DNA of 64,000 nt. Source: Apis mellifera (Eukaryota; Arthropoda; Insecta; Hymenoptera; Apidae). Shown piece by piece: positions 1 to 12,050 of this stretch. The position numbers and the translations under genes were made by a program. Below the pieces are notes generated by a model. The model did no database searches. It was not told the origin of the DNA and saw only the letters and a program-made list of their open reading frames with translations. Position 1 is the stretch's first letter, and each line of letters begins with the position of its first letter. Where the stretch lies: positions 1,649,001 through 1,713,000 of the forward strand of contig NC_037649.1 of assembly GCF_003254395.2 (NCBI RefSeq). The letters run 5' to 3'.

Positions 1-174
1 TCATTATATATCGCAACAGAAATTCAACAGAGATCGATAATAACATAAGTGGCCACAAATTTACGTTTCCACCTTTATTGTATCATTATTCTCCCATGAA
101 AAACGAACAACCAAACGAAAAAAAAGGAATACGTTTTTATAAGGTGAAGCATCATCCCCTGTCGAGACAATGAT

Positions 175-660
175 TTACGGGGGTATGGTATCGAAACGGG
201 GGCACACGCAGGTGCGTGCAAGTCGTGCAGTAGGGGGTGGGCGCCTCATGAAACATTCATGCGGACACCCGCCACCCGTGACACCGCTTAAAACTGCGTG
301 CAAAAAAAAAAGAAAAAAAAATGCACTGGAGAGGAGGGACGTGGTATAGGCACGTTCAAACGATTTCGCGGTTACGTGGTTTTCCGCCTTGATTTCTCTC
401 ACTACCGTCTCTCAGAACGCCCCTTCGTTGTTGCGTCGAATTTTGTTACGCTCCTCTCTCCTCTTCCTCCTCCTCCTCCTGCCCTCTCAGTGGCGTAAAG
501 CTTCGCGACTCTGTCCGTGCCATTTGCGCGCGTAAATTTTTTTGGCTTCATCTCTGTCCACTTTTCTCCTTTTTCTTCTTTTTTTTCTACGCACTGGCTC
601 GCCCATACACGCGATTCCATTTCTTGCAGCGCGATAATCGTTTTGGAACGACGACAGATT
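175..660. other. GC-rich island at left edge
   Basis: This is a CpG-containing island in AT-rich surroundings. It opens with a G-rich, CpG-bearing block (180-300), then a pyrimidine-rich block (400-600). Open frames run through it in several frames, which is expected from composition, and none resembles a known protein. The right edge feeds directly into a short degenerate tandem repeat. It could be a conserved regulatory element or part of a nearby promoter; the sequence alone does not decide. Confidence 0.4.
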
Positions 661-1040
661 TCGAAGTATTCCTGTTTGATTAATTTTTAGAAGAAGACGA
701 TTCGAGTTTTTAGTCATTTTTTTTAATTTTATTTTCTTTTTAAGATTTATTTGTTGTATGTGGAAATGCTTCGATCTTTGTAATGGAAAGATGATAGATT
801 TCGAAGTATTTCTCTCTCTCTTATCAAAGTAATTTTGATTTTTTTTTTTAGTTATATGGATGAGTTTGTTTCGTTCACTGTAGCTAGAAATATGATTGAT
901 TGGATTTTGATACTTGATATTGGGGCTTTTCCATTTATTTATTTCGTAGATTCTTATTTTTATTTTTATTTCTTCCCTCTTCAAGATTTGTCTATATATA
1001 CGTTCGATTTTGTGCGATATTGAAACGATTTCAAAATATT
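640..1040. repeat. Short degenerate tandem repeat next to island
   Basis: The phrase GATTTCGAAGTATT occurs at 657-670 and 797-810 (period 140), with a weaker copy GATTTCAAAATATT at 1027-1040. The first copy is preceded by the CpG-bearing ACGACGACA and the second by the decayed AAGATGATA, so the copy closer to the island is the GC-richer one. A minus-strand frame at 487-984 stays open across the units, but the two copies are read in different frames, which argues against coding. Confidence 0.5.
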
Positions 1041-2213
1041 TTCTATCGCCATTATATCACAGAGAAATAGAAGATTCTCTCGAAATGAGAAATAATAAAA
1101 ATTTTTAAATTTCTCGACCAGATAGATCGAATTTCTCCTTCAAGCTCTCTTGAAACTCTCTTAAAAATAAACGGAAGAAGAAAAATTACCGATTAAAACA
1201 GAAGGATGGATTGTTTAATCTTGATAAATGAAGTTTACCGATGGAACGATTTATTATACGATAATAAAATATTCGAATGAAAGTATACAGAACGTTTATA
1301 CACAAAAGTTTTTCCAATTAATCCATTATCTTATTAATCTTTTAAATGTTCAATAGTCTTTTAATTTGATACATTCTGATATATTTTTTATACTTGTAGT
1401 ATAAAATGATTTAATAATATTGGAAATATTTTAAATAAAAATCTATACAATTTTAATTCTTTACATATAACATATATATACATAACATATATTTGTAAAA
1501 ATTATATATATATATATATATATATAAGACATTAAAATTTTATTATAAAATTAATTAAAATTCCTTTTGAAAATCCATATTAAAAAGAAAATATTAATAT
1601 AATTGTTACTATTTTGTATAATTGTTTACATATTTATTATAATTTTATATTTATAATTATATATCAGAATTTTATTTTTTATTAAAATTGTCAAATTAAA
1701 AGAATTCAATATAAATTTATTATATTGAATATTATATTTATTATTATTTATTTCCTTTCATGTATACAGTGCATATATAGATTCAAATGAAGTAGAATAG
1801 AATAGAAAAAAATGAATGAAATAGAGATCACAGGATTTTATTATATATTAAAAAAGTATAAAAGAATTTTTGAAATTTAGAAATAAGATGATCAGGAAAT
1901 GAAATATACAAAAAAGCATTAATTAACATGATTGACCGTTTTATTTTCGTGAATGATCGAGAAGAAGAGAAAATAATCCTTTCAACTATACATTTCGAGC
2001 GATCAATCTTGCTTAAACCAATAAAAGAGCTTTCGTGCGCTTACAAACGATCCGATGATGCTGGAAAATGAAAGACTTTTACCTCCAGTGTTGTTCCAAC
2101 AACTTATCCCGAGAAGTTGCTTCGCACTTGTGCAAGAATAGAGTTATTTCTTGAAGTTTCAAACGAACGATATTTAGATGTTTCAGTTTCATATTGAATA
2201 ATTCGCTAAAGTG
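1041..2213. other. AT-rich DNA, no gene seen
   Basis: Very AT-rich sequence with a (TA)n microsatellite at about 1503-1526. A small less AT-rich patch at 1940-2160 could be weakly conserved. No splice-bounded open frame or RNA gene was found. Confidence 0.5.
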
Positions 2214-3300
2214 ATTGAATAACTTGAGAATTTTGAAATTCCAACATAATTTTCAACATGATTTTATCGTTGATTAATTAACTATAAATGTAATTTCATT
2301 TTTTGTTTGTAAATAAATTTTTGAATTTAAAATTTGCCTATAGACAATGTTATCTATATAAATCATATCAATAATCAATAAAAATGATTATCAATTATTT
2401 AATTGAAGATACATTTTGCATTGGATAATTGGCATTCGAAATAATTTCGAATAATTCGAATAATTCATCATTCAAGTAATTAAATTTTGAATAATTGACA
2501 TTTCAATAATCAAAATTCGAATAATTGACATTCGAATAACCAATTGAATAACTTGAGAATTTTGAAATTCCAACATAATTTTCAAGATGATTTTATTGTT
2601 GATTAATTAACTATAAATGTAATTCCATTTTTTGTTTGTAAATTAATTTTTTAATTTAAAATTTGCCTATAGACAATATTATCTATATAAATCATATCAA
2701 TGATCAATAAAAATTATTGTGAATTATTCGAATTATTTAATTGAAGATACATTTTGCATTGGATAATTGGCCATTCGAAATAATTTCGAATAATTCGTCA
2801 TTCAAATAATTAAATTTCAAGTAATTAACATTTCAATAATCAAAATTCGAATAATTGACATTCGAATAACCAAAATTTGAATATTATTTAAATATCCAAA
2901 GTATGAATGATCGACATTTGAATAACTGACATTCGAATAGTTAAAATTCGAATAATTAACATTCGGACAATTAAAATTCGAATAATTGATGTTCAAATAC
3001 TCAAAATTCGAATAATCAATGTTTAAATATCAAAAGTTTGAATATTTGATGTTCAAATATCCAAAGTTCGAATAATCGATAATCAAATACCTAAAGTTTG
3101 AATAATCGATGTTCGTATAATTCGAATAATCAACATTCGAATAATTAATCATTTGAATAACTAAATTTCGAATAACCAATAATCAAAAGTTCGAATACTC
3201 AAAGTTTGAATAATTGATATTTGAATAATTAAAATTATGAATAACTAAACTTCAAATAATCGACATTCATGAACAATCAATAATCAATTTTTAAATAACC
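2214..3300. repeat. Tandem duplication plus ATTCGAATAATT-type array
   Basis: A segment beginning ATTGAATAACTTGAGAA at 2214 recurs at 2543 (period 329) and is followed by the same sequence for about 200 bp. From about 2440 the DNA is a degenerate short-period array built on ATTCGAATAATT variants, alternating forms such as TTCGAATAATTGACA and TTCAAATATCC. The palindrome TTCGAA recurs throughout. Units have diverged by base changes and small indels. No coding potential is seen. Confidence 0.75.
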
Positions 3301-3479
3301 AACTATAAGTACAAAAATGATAAAAAAAAAAATAAAAAAAATAAAAAAAAAACTTCAACATTCGACATGCACATTATCCATTTCTTATTCTTACACAATT
3401 TATCGTGAAACATCTCTTTTCATCTTAGCATCTCTTCTTACGACCAATCGTCAAACAATGCAAACGAATCACTAATTCA
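3301..3479. other. AT-rich spacer
   Basis: Poly-A-rich sequence around 3325-3352, then unremarkable DNA. No gene is seen. Confidence 0.4.
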
Positions 3480-3790
3480 AATTATGAGACAAGGATCGAC
3501 AATAAAAGAACGAGAAACTGAACGGTATGCCGAACACGCGACGAATCTAAACCGATGATTATCATATTTACGATAATCTTCTCGTCCACGTTCCACGAAA
3601 CGAGGAGCCGCCATTACTGTTTTATACGCGGTTATTTCGATCCCTCGCCGCGTTTTCCGCAACGGGACGTTTCGCCGTGATTGAATAATTAAGCCGTGAT
3701 CGAATTAAATCGAGCCATTAAGGGGCTCGTTTTTCGTTGGCACGGGATACGGGATTGGTTGAGGAGAGGAAAATTTATCGTGCTTCTTTC
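3480..3790. promoter_or_regulatory. Candidate conserved noncoding island
   Basis: CpG-rich patch with a GCCGCCAT core near 3607 (the Pho/YY1-type element in insects) and several ATTAA/TTAAT homeodomain-like cores near 3680-3722. The 61-codon minus-strand frame here is short, starts in unremarkable context and is not recognised. A regulatory role is inference from composition and motif content. Confidence 0.25.
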
Positions 3791-4490
3791 GAAACTAATT
3801 ATCACGGATACTTCTCAATCGAATTTCCTCTTTAATTACGTAGTTAATCATCGATTGGCGAATCTTCGAATATTGATTTTTTGTTGCTTTATTAGATTGG
3901 TTTATAAGATGTACATATTGATTGAAGTAAAATGAAGAGAAATTATTAGAAACTTTTTGTGTAGATAAGATTCGTGTTAATGTATTCGTAAGATATTCTT
4001 AAAGAAGATGAAGAGCATTCTAATTGTAATAATAATGTAAATTGTTTATTTAATTAGACCGCGAATATTTATGCATTTATAGGAAATTTAAAAATCTAAT
4101 ATTAAAAAGTAAATATAAAACATTTAAAGTATAGTATTCGTGATAATATTTGATAATGAAATGAATTTTATATTTTTTCTTATTTACATCTATATTTATT
4201 AAAATATAATAAAAATCAATATCCATGAATATATTAAATATCCTTAAACAATTTTTATTTTTAAAATATTCCATTTCATCGAATTTGACAAGGAAAATTT
4301 ATTTTCCGAGCACTATAAATTTAAACCAATAATACAAGAAAGAAAGAAAGAAACATTTGAATCAGTTAAATTCACAAAATAAAATATATAAAAATTGTCA
4401 CAATCCAAATTCTTTGCACTTAATCACAATCATGACTAGTTAACGGAATCATATTTTTCCTTTTAATTGCAATAGTCACAACGCAACGCC
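3791..4490. other. AT-rich DNA, no gene seen
   Basis: AT-rich sequence with short frames only. Nothing beyond simple repeats (GAAA units near 4339-4352) is seen. Confidence 0.5.
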
Positions 4491-4493
4491 ATA

Positions 4494-5110
4494 TTATGTC
4501 AGAATTCGTGGCAGAACTTTCAAACTTTCGTACAACTCAACGGAACGATCACGCGTGCCTTTGTACCACGCTTCGAAGCTTCCCCGCGAGTTAAACAGAG
4601 CGGGAGAAAGAGGTTGAAAGGCGAAACGAAGCCGCAGAGCACACTTTGCCCCCCCCTCCTCCCCTCTTGTTGGCACAATTAATGCCCTGTTGCGTGTGCG
4701 TGCATCAAACACGATATTAATGCATTTTCTGAAACATTAATAACTCGGCCCGGTCGCGGAAAGTAATTGAAATGCGTTCACATTGGACTGTGCGATGCCT
4801 GTGCTTAACTCGGTCGCGCCATCTAGCTCGCGCTTCACGCGGGATAATTAGAACGTAATGGAATTTCCTACCGGGCAGCGCCGTAGTTCATCGAATCGCG
4901 CGGAATAACGTAGTTTCCACGCGTTACCCAGAGCTGAACGGAACGTTTATATTGCGAATCAAGGTTCGGTGTCGTGGATTCGATTCGAGTTTTAGGCGGC
5001 ACGTCCGCCCGATGCTTTATTTCGAGGAGATGATGAAAGGATTTTAAAACGGTTTTCTGGTGCTCCGGCTGTGAAACCGTTTCGAGTTTATTTGCCATGA
5101 GTGCTTTTGT
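4494..5110. promoter_or_regulatory. CpG-rich island with CTCF-like site
   Basis: A 600-bp CpG-rich island containing three ATTAATGC/ACATTAATAAC-type homeodomain cores (4677-4743), a CTCF-like core GCGCCATCT at 4816-4824, and GATAATTAG near 4842. Minus-strand frames of 72 and 76 codons cross it but look compositional. The mix of homeodomain cores and CpG retention resembles insect developmental enhancers. This is inference; no gene is recognised. Confidence 0.35.
4816..4824 (-). promoter_or_regulatory. CTCF-like core AGATGGCGC
   Basis: The plus strand reads GCGCCATCT, the exact reverse complement of the fly CTCF core AGRKGGCGC with K=T. It sits inside a CpG island and shares its orientation with three other exact matches in the window. 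Confidence 0.3.
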
Positions 5111-6589
5111 TTTTGGATCGTTTTTTTAGATAGATGGATAGATAGTTTGATTTATTGTTAACGATACGAATTGAATTTGAAAAGCTTTTTTGGAAATTTA
5201 AAGTATTAATAATATTCGTTTTTTTTTTCTTCGTCTAGAAAGTATTATGTTATATAGGGAAGTAGGAAGAAATTTTAATACATTTTGATTTGTGGAATTT
5301 TTTAATCGCGTCAAGGAGTAAAAAGTATCGGTTTTTTTAAAAGTTTGTGTTGGATGAAGAGAGATGGAGATGGATGGAAGCGTGACGTGAAGTTATTGAA
5401 ATTACTTTCTATTTGGAATTCAAGAGATTCGAAAATTCATTATTTTTATTATAACTTACGTTTAAGTTTATAAATAATATTAATATCGAGCATAATTTTT
5501 TATTATGAGATAATATTTAATTTAAAATATTTGTTTATGTAACAAACAATTACCATATTATAATTCAAGCTAAATAAAAAGATTGTTGAAAATGAATAAT
5601 TTTTGTAAATAACTGAAATTTCATTATATTAGGATTAATTGTTATCAAATGTATTTTCAAAATAGGATAGAAAGAAGTTATTTTTAAATTAATAAACATT
5701 GATCAAAACAGTAAATATTAAAACTGTTTTTTTTATTATTTATTTAATATTTATTCAACCGTTATATTAATTTAAATATAATATTCACAATATTTCTGTT
5801 TCCTTTATAAATAATGTACAAATCTATGTTTTGCATATATTTAAATTTTATTTATTTTAAATATAAAAGTCAATGTAGTACTAAAAAATTAATTAACATT
5901 GAAATTACAAATCTAAAAAAATAAATAAATAGAGCAATAAAAGAAAAATTGGACTGATAATATTCCTCAAAAAATTATATTTTTTTATTGTAATTTATAA
6001 TAATTATAATTTTTACCAGATATGTAATTTCATGCATTGATGCGTTAATGAAATAATATAATTGTCAATTGTTAAAATACTATAAAAAAAAACATTTAAA
6101 ACATTAAAAAATAAAAAAAATCATTCATCATTACGATCTTGATGCACAAAACACTTGCAAATACTTTTTCTTAGTAATCAACAAAAACAAAGATACAAAA
6201 TTTTTAATTTTTTACAACAAATTCCATACTCTTCGTATTAAGATATCGTGATAAAATTGAGGGGAAAAATTTAATTAAAAGAAAAATTTAAAATAAAATA
6301 AAAAAAATAAATAAATAAAACGAATTCATCATTAATACCCGGTAAAAACATTGCTTTTTAATAATTGCAAAAACAAACGATCCAAATAAAACTCTCGATT
6401 CCGACAAATTGAATATAAAGGAATAAAAATGATGGAAAAAAGAATATTTTAATTAAAAAACAAAAAGTAAATAAAATAAAATGTAAGATACACACGCACA
6501 TACATACATACACATACACATATGCAACACCATTAAACAACGACAAAATTAGCACCCAATTCCCTAATCGAGGATCATTGGCCGGTGTC
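5111..6589. other. AT-rich DNA, no gene seen
   Basis: Long AT-rich stretch with T- and A-runs and a (CA/TA)-rich microsatellite-like patch near 6489-6525. Reading frames are short and hydrophobic by composition. Confidence 0.5.
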
Positions 6590-6960
6590 GAAAACAAAAA
6601 GTAACGACCCGTTTACTCGATAACAAGCGGCGCAAAGTTGACGATAACGAGTTAATTACCGTGTCTGAATCGCACGCGTATTAATTAACGTAATTGACAC
6701 GCATTAACGAAGGATTCGATTGGCCGCCCGTTAATGACGAATGCGTTGTCGCGATGAAAAGCGTGGAAAATTATTTAGCGCAGTTGAAAGGTGCACGCTC
6801 AAGCGGCAGCAATTAATCCAAACGAAATTTTCATCTAAACACGGGTGGTAGTTGGCGCGTTAAGTGGGCTGTGGTAATAAGGTGGCTCGTTTCCTCTCCG
6901 TTTAACGCTGGCGAAAGCCTCTTTGAAATTGTGATTGGTGCACGTGAATTTTTTTTTTTC
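6590..6960. promoter_or_regulatory. Homeodomain-site-rich candidate enhancer
   Basis: Compact CpG-bearing island with clustered homeodomain-like cores: GTTAATTACC (6653), TATTAATTAACGTAATT (6679), CATTAACG (6703), GTTAATGACG (6731) and GCAATTAATCC (6809; contains the TAATCC Bicoid/Otd-type core). GCACGTGAAT near 6939 adds an E-box. No convincing frame runs through it. Such clusters are typical of insect developmental enhancers. Function is inferred from motif density only. Confidence 0.35.
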
Positions 6961-7740
6961 TTTCTTTTTTTCCTTCTTCCAAAAGTATTCCAAAAGTTTG
7001 AGGTTAGGATAAGAATAATAATGATTTTCTTCTGGTTTGCACAATTATTTTAATCTACTTACGAGTGATGTAATTAAAAAAATATATTAAAAGATTTATG
7101 ATCATGTATAGATTTTTTAAATTCATAAACAAATAATTCGAAGGTGAAGGATAATTTTTATTGAATACAGTTAATACTAAGAGTAATTGATTTTGCGAAT
7201 ATTTCATATTTAACGTTGAATAGGTTAGTGTATAGGTTTGTCTCCTTGCTTAAAAATAAATTTATAATGAATGTACGTGTCGAAAATATAGAACTTTCTT
7301 TTTATCGATGTTACAATTTTGTTATAAAATATTATACACGGTTGGATACCTTCATGGAAAAGTTTATATAATTATACACATGTCCAAGTTATTTTTACTT
7401 GTGAAAATATAAATTTTCAGAAGATAATTAATGGCATAACAATAATTATAAGAATATAAATAAATCTTCTGTTTATATTAATATTATTTGTATATTTCAT
7501 TAAATAGTCATAAATCATTTGACTAGGTGATTAAAATATATTAAAAAATTGATTTGCATATATTTTATTCGATATAATGGATCATTTTTATTAATCTCTT
7601 ATGAGAAAATAAAAAAGAAAAAAGAAAATTCCACAGTCAGTTCCTTTCATTAAAAAGGATTCAAAGTTTTTTTCAGATTCAGGATAATATAACATTTGAA
7701 AGTAGAATAGAACTCTCGAGATCGTATGACTATTCGCGAT
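6961..7740. other. AT-rich DNA, no gene seen
   Basis: T-rich start (6951-6975), then AT-rich sequence. GGTTAG fragments occur at about 7000 and 7222, but no array. No gene is seen. Confidence 0.5.
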
Positions 7741-8012
7741 CACTAATTAATCACGTTAATTTCTGCGTCGAAACGATCCTCAAAGCGTTCTTTTTCTGCA
7801 ACACCAGCGCTCTTAATTATCGTTCGTACCCTGATTCGCTTTGAGGCAAACATCGGCCATTCGATTATGCGCGCGCATTTGTGGTCCGTTTGTGGTGCGG
7901 GGCAAGAAAACGATGCAATTAAATATTTTATGGATAATTTTATAGATTTTACAGATAATTTTCTCGTATCTATTATTCGCCATTTTTGTATACGATCGTG
8001 ATTTCGAATCAT
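7741..8012. other. Mid-GC patch, possible conserved element
   Basis: A less AT-rich block with several CpGs. An 89-codon minus-strand frame crosses it; its C-terminal half reads plausibly but has no recognisable domain. Equally consistent with a noncoding conserved element. Confidence 0.2.
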
Positions 8013-9340
8013 TTAGATTTATATAATACGAGATATCGAAGTGAGGTTATAAATTAAACTGTTAGAAAATGGTGATTGATGTTTAGGTTAGGTCTGACGT
8101 AAATGACTCTCTGCAATTGGCAATTCAATGTAATTCGATACTATTTTGTTGGCATTTATATTCACAATATGGATTGTGAAAATATTTTTGAATGTTATCT
8201 TCAGTTAATAGTAGAGCAATATGTTACTCAAGACAAACAGAATGAAATCAACCAAATCCCAAAGTTTCTACATTTCTTCATTTTTTTTTTAAATATAATT
8301 TAACCTGGCAATATCTTTCAGTGCAGTTGAGTACTAAATTCTGAACATTTTGCAATTTAAAATTTTCCTCCATCTCTCATCATTATAAAGTTATATTTAA
8401 AAAAAACGAAAAGCGTTTTAAAACTTTGATTTCATCTTGTTAAAGAGATATTTATGGTAAAAAGAAATTGCTGACTCGTTCTACACACTGCAAAATTACA
8501 AAATTGAGAATTCAAAAATTTATTATTAATATTTCGTTAAAAAGTATAAAAATGTTTGAATATTTTCGTAAATACATCGTGTGTAATTAATTTAATAAGA
8601 AAAAAATTGAATTTCTATAATTTTGATTTTTTTTTTATCAAAATATTTATCACATTCGTTATTCCGAAAATGAGATTAAATCTGATGGAATTTCACAGAT
8701 TTTTTTTTTATTTAAATCGACAGTACATGTTACAGAGATCAGGAAAATTAAAAATTCTGATCTTAATTACTTTTATTGTACATTAATTTTAATCGATATA
8801 TTCAAAATGATAGATTTTCGAAAATATTTGTTTGCAAATATTTATTCACTCTGATTTGAAACAAATATTAAAATGATTATATATATTTTTTATACCAATT
8901 AAGACTAAACGTTAAAATTATCCAAATTTTTTGAAACAAATTTTCTCCATTAATCTTACAACTATATACTTAAACAAATATACTTATATACTTATGTACA
9001 AATATATTTATACAAATTTTATGAAATAAATTTTTTCCATTAAACTTACAACTATATACTTAAACTATTGATCCTATATAGTAATACCTCTTTAGTAAAA
9101 ACAAGTTCAATTTGAAATTTTTAGATTCACAATAAGAAAATTTAATTGTTAAATAAAAAGACAATTGTATAAAATCCTTTAAACATTTTATATTCAATAT
9201 ACTCTAATCTATCCTTCATTCAATTATCTTATTTATTTAAATTATTAAAAAAAATCTACTTTCAATCTTGCAATCACTACTATTATAATAATTCCCTTCA
9301 TTTTTCTCAAATCATTATAATTCGTAGGAATTTCACAAAC
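8013..9340. other. AT-rich DNA with a local duplication
   Basis: AT-rich and noncoding. A stretch around TTACAACTATATACTTAAAC occurs at 8956 and 9046 (period 90). Short plus-strand frames here are F/I/N-rich and compositional. Confidence 0.5.
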
Positions 9341-9670
9341 ACACATCTTCTGACAATCGAAATAACGCGGTTGCATTCGTCATCGATTCGTATCTTTTTC
9401 TTGGATTTCTCGCTCATGATTTCGTTCTCCTTTCCCCTCTCTCTCGGTGTTTCGCGTGCAACCGACTCTCCTTCTTCTCCGCGACGCCTCTTTCACCGGT
9501 GAGAATTAAAAATATTTAATTAAAATTAATGAAACACCTACGTCACCCGGGAGGGAAAGTCAAGCCCGGTAATTGGAGAGATCTGAACCACGGGGGCTAC
9601 ACACCCTTTTGTCAGTATTCATTCCCCGCCACGTATGGGGGCGCCCTCTTCATCAATTTCCTTTTCTATA
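9341..9670. promoter_or_regulatory. CpG-rich island with CTCF-like site
   Basis: Island rich in CpG and CT tracts (9418-9500), containing ACCGGTGAGA near 9496 (weak splice-donor resemblance), a CpG-bearing block at 9540-9600 and a CTCF-like core at 9641-9649. It grades directly into a T-rich tandem array on its right. No coding exon is supported. Confidence 0.35.
9641..9649 (-). promoter_or_regulatory. CTCF-like core AGAGGGCGC
   Basis: The plus strand reads GCGCCCTCT, the exact reverse complement of AGRKGGCGC with K=G. It lies at the edge between a CpG island and a tandem array. Confidence 0.3.
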
Positions 9671-9689
9671 TCACTGTATCGTCGTGAAA

Positions 9690-10450
9690 TTTTTTCTTCG
9701 ATTTTTTTTTTTTTACTATTTTTTAAATTTTATTTTTTTTTTTTTGTATTCTTTTTTCGAATAAGAAATAGAAAGTTTATGAATCGTAATCTAATCTATT
9801 CCTTTTGTTTTATTATTTTGACTTTTTTAAATTCTTTTTTTTTTTTGAATTAGAAATAGTAGATTTATGGTTCTAATTTAACCTATTTTCCTTTCTTTGT
9901 TTTATTTCTCTTTCTTTGTTCATATTTTTTGTTTTCTCTTCTTTTTTACTACTTTTGATTTTTATTATTTTCTTTGAGTGGTTAACTTAAATAGTGGGCC
10001 TTAATTTAACTATTCTATTTCTATGATTATTTTATTTTCTCTTTATTTATTTCTCTTTTTGTCTTTCCTCCTATTTTTGTTATTTTTTGCTATTTTTACT
10101 TTACTTTACTTACTGGTCGAAAAATATTAAATTTATGGATTCATCAATCCTATTTCTTTTCTATCTGATTATTTTATTGTTTATTTCTTCTTCTTTTTTT
10201 CTATTATTTTCCCTTTTCCTTTTGTTATTATTTTATTATTTTAATTTGGAAAGAGGAGAGTAAATAAATTCATGATCCCAATCAAACTTATTTATTATTC
10301 CTCTTCTCATCAACTCTTTCATTTATTATTATTTTTTTCTTTTCTTATAAAAGAAAAAAATTAAAATTTCTTTTTTTATTTTTTTGTTCTTTTTGTTCTT
10401 TTTTCGAGAGAATGGGGCGAGAAACAGTAGATTTATGGGAAATGTCTACG
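9690..10450. repeat. T-rich degenerate tandem array
   Basis: Repeated units of the type GAAATAGTAGATTTATGG followed by T-rich filler, with variants near 9770, 9855, 9990, 10125 and 10425. The copy at about 10420 (GCGAGAAACAGTAGATTT) keeps more G+C. Unit spacing is irregular. Apparent frames here are poly-Phe/Ile artefacts. Confidence 0.5.
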
Positions 10451-11229
10451 CTCGTTTTTGTCTCCTTCGTATAATATGTATGGTGGTTGGAATCATATAG
10501 GGGGAGCTTGTCCTGCGAACATTGCGAATGGACACAGTTCGTTCTTTTTAATGACTGAAATGGGACGTGCTGATTTTTGGACTTGTCTGTCCGAAATGAG
10601 AGTATCATTGTTAGTGCGTCAATGTGGTAAATGATGAAAAAATATAATGCTGCAAAGGAAATTTTGCACCGCAAAATTGGGTTTGCGATTTGAATTTTTA
10701 ATTCGTTAATAAGTAGAGTATGTTTGATTGAAGTTGAATTTTTCATTTCGTTCTCTATTATTAAACCAATCTAAGATAAAACTCAATAAAAGTCTACAAT
10801 TGAATTTCATACATTAACTATTCTTTCTTCTTTATATATCAAGAATTCACTTTTATATCAGTATAATTATGATTCAACCTATTTTTTTACCTGTTATTCT
10901 CATTTTGAAATCAATTAAAACTTGCAATTAAAAAAAATGAAATGATAATAATGAATGATTTGATTGAAAATTTATAAAAGGAAAAATAAAAAAAAAGAAG
11001 ACTATTTTTACATATCAAAAAAACTTTATCAAATCCCAAAAATAACCAACTTTCTTTGCCTAATTCTTACAATAAGATAAAACTAACAATCAATTTAATT
11101 CAACTTTTTCGAATAAGATTACAACTTCCTTAAATCTTTTAATTAAATCAAATTAAAACAATTTAATTTTTAAAAAGAAGTTAAAATATTTAACTCGTTA
11201 AACTCGTTCTTTAAAAATCAAATTCACCA
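10451..11229. other. Mid-GC patch then AT-rich DNA
   Basis: 10450-10690 is less AT-rich and carries part of a 133-codon minus-strand frame whose C-terminus is a K/E/Q run read from the T-rich array. I do not call it a gene. The rest to 11229 is AT-rich with nothing recognisable. Confidence 0.35.
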
Positions 11230-11890
11230 AACGAGCTCGATCAAAATCATCCTTATTAACACATTACCCAATCATCCCCACAAATTTCTCAATCAAAATC
11301 TATCTATTATCTACATCAAAATCGCGCTATATAATAAATTATTTTCCTCAAAATTTCCCAATCGATACCATCTGTCAATACGTGAGAGAGAAACGAAACG
11401 AGAAAGAAAAAAAAAAGATCATAATCGCGAATAACTCGTCCCATAACCTCATCCTCGTTACTAACCTCTCCAAACGCGTCCGTCTCGACGCGTTTCACTC
11501 GGTTTAAACGCAAACTCGAGGTATCCTCGAGTCTCGAATATAATCGTCACAGTATCCACGAATGCTCTCCCTCCCCTCCTCCTCCCCTCCCCTCCCCCTT
11601 AAAAGGGGCCGACTACGACGCTGCGAGGCGGGAACGCCAAGTTTGTAATTAAACTTCAAACAGTGCGTTCCACGTGCATCGAGAGGGGGCGCAAAAGAGG
11701 AGGAGGAGGAGGAGAGAAAGAGAGAGAGGAGGGAGAGAGAATTTTTTTAATCACGCCACGATGCACCTCCTATCGACGAGGGAACTTCATTTTCTTCGGC
11801 TCGTCGCCGGGGGAAAACCCAATTTTCCGCCAGTTTTTCCCACGTGCACGTGCTAACTAACCGGTTCACTTCCGATATCCGTGAGAAATA
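11230..11890. promoter_or_regulatory. CpG island with G4 tract and double E-box
   Basis: CpG-rich island with a C-rich run at 11573-11598 (four C-runs; G-quadruplex-capable on the minus strand), an E-box CACGTG at 11671, a 60-bp purine tract (11681-11740) and the palindromic double E-box CACGTGCACGTG at 11841-11852. Two overlapping plus-strand frames are simple-repeat translations. It resembles a promoter or enhancer island. No start site or exon could be fixed. Confidence 0.35.
11841..11852. promoter_or_regulatory. Double E-box CACGTGCACGTG
   Basis: Two abutting CACGTG hexamers form a 12-bp palindrome in an island. CACGTG binds bHLH factors (Clock/Cycle, Myc/Max, USF types). The same 12-mer occurs at 30597-30608. 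Confidence 0.35.
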
Positions 11891-12050
11891 ATAATTATAT
11901 TTCCGGTATTGGGGTGTTGTCGAGAAGAGGGGAGAGTGAATAGTAGGTTCTGGAATGGAGAGTGAATAGGCAATTAAAAGAGAGCGTCCTCGGATTGATC
12001 ATGGGAAATTTGTGATGGTAAAGTATTATGCATTCGTATATTGGTCGGTT
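11891..12050. other. Island-to-array transition
   Basis: Composition falls from CpG-rich to AT-rich. GAGAGTGAATAG occurs twice (11931 and 11958), a small local duplication. No gene is seen. Confidence 0.4.

Noticed and set aside
487..984. 165-codon minus-strand frame
   Set aside because: Lys/Asn/Ile-rich by composition; it crosses two repeat units in different frames, which a selected protein would not be expected to do.
7743..8012. 89-codon minus-strand frame
   Set aside because: The N-terminal half is AT-driven and no homology is recognised.
10345..10746. 133-codon minus-strand frame
   Set aside because: The last 25 residues are a K/Q/E/N run from a T-rich array and the rest has no recognisable features. 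It is long for AT-rich DNA, so a comparative check could revive it.
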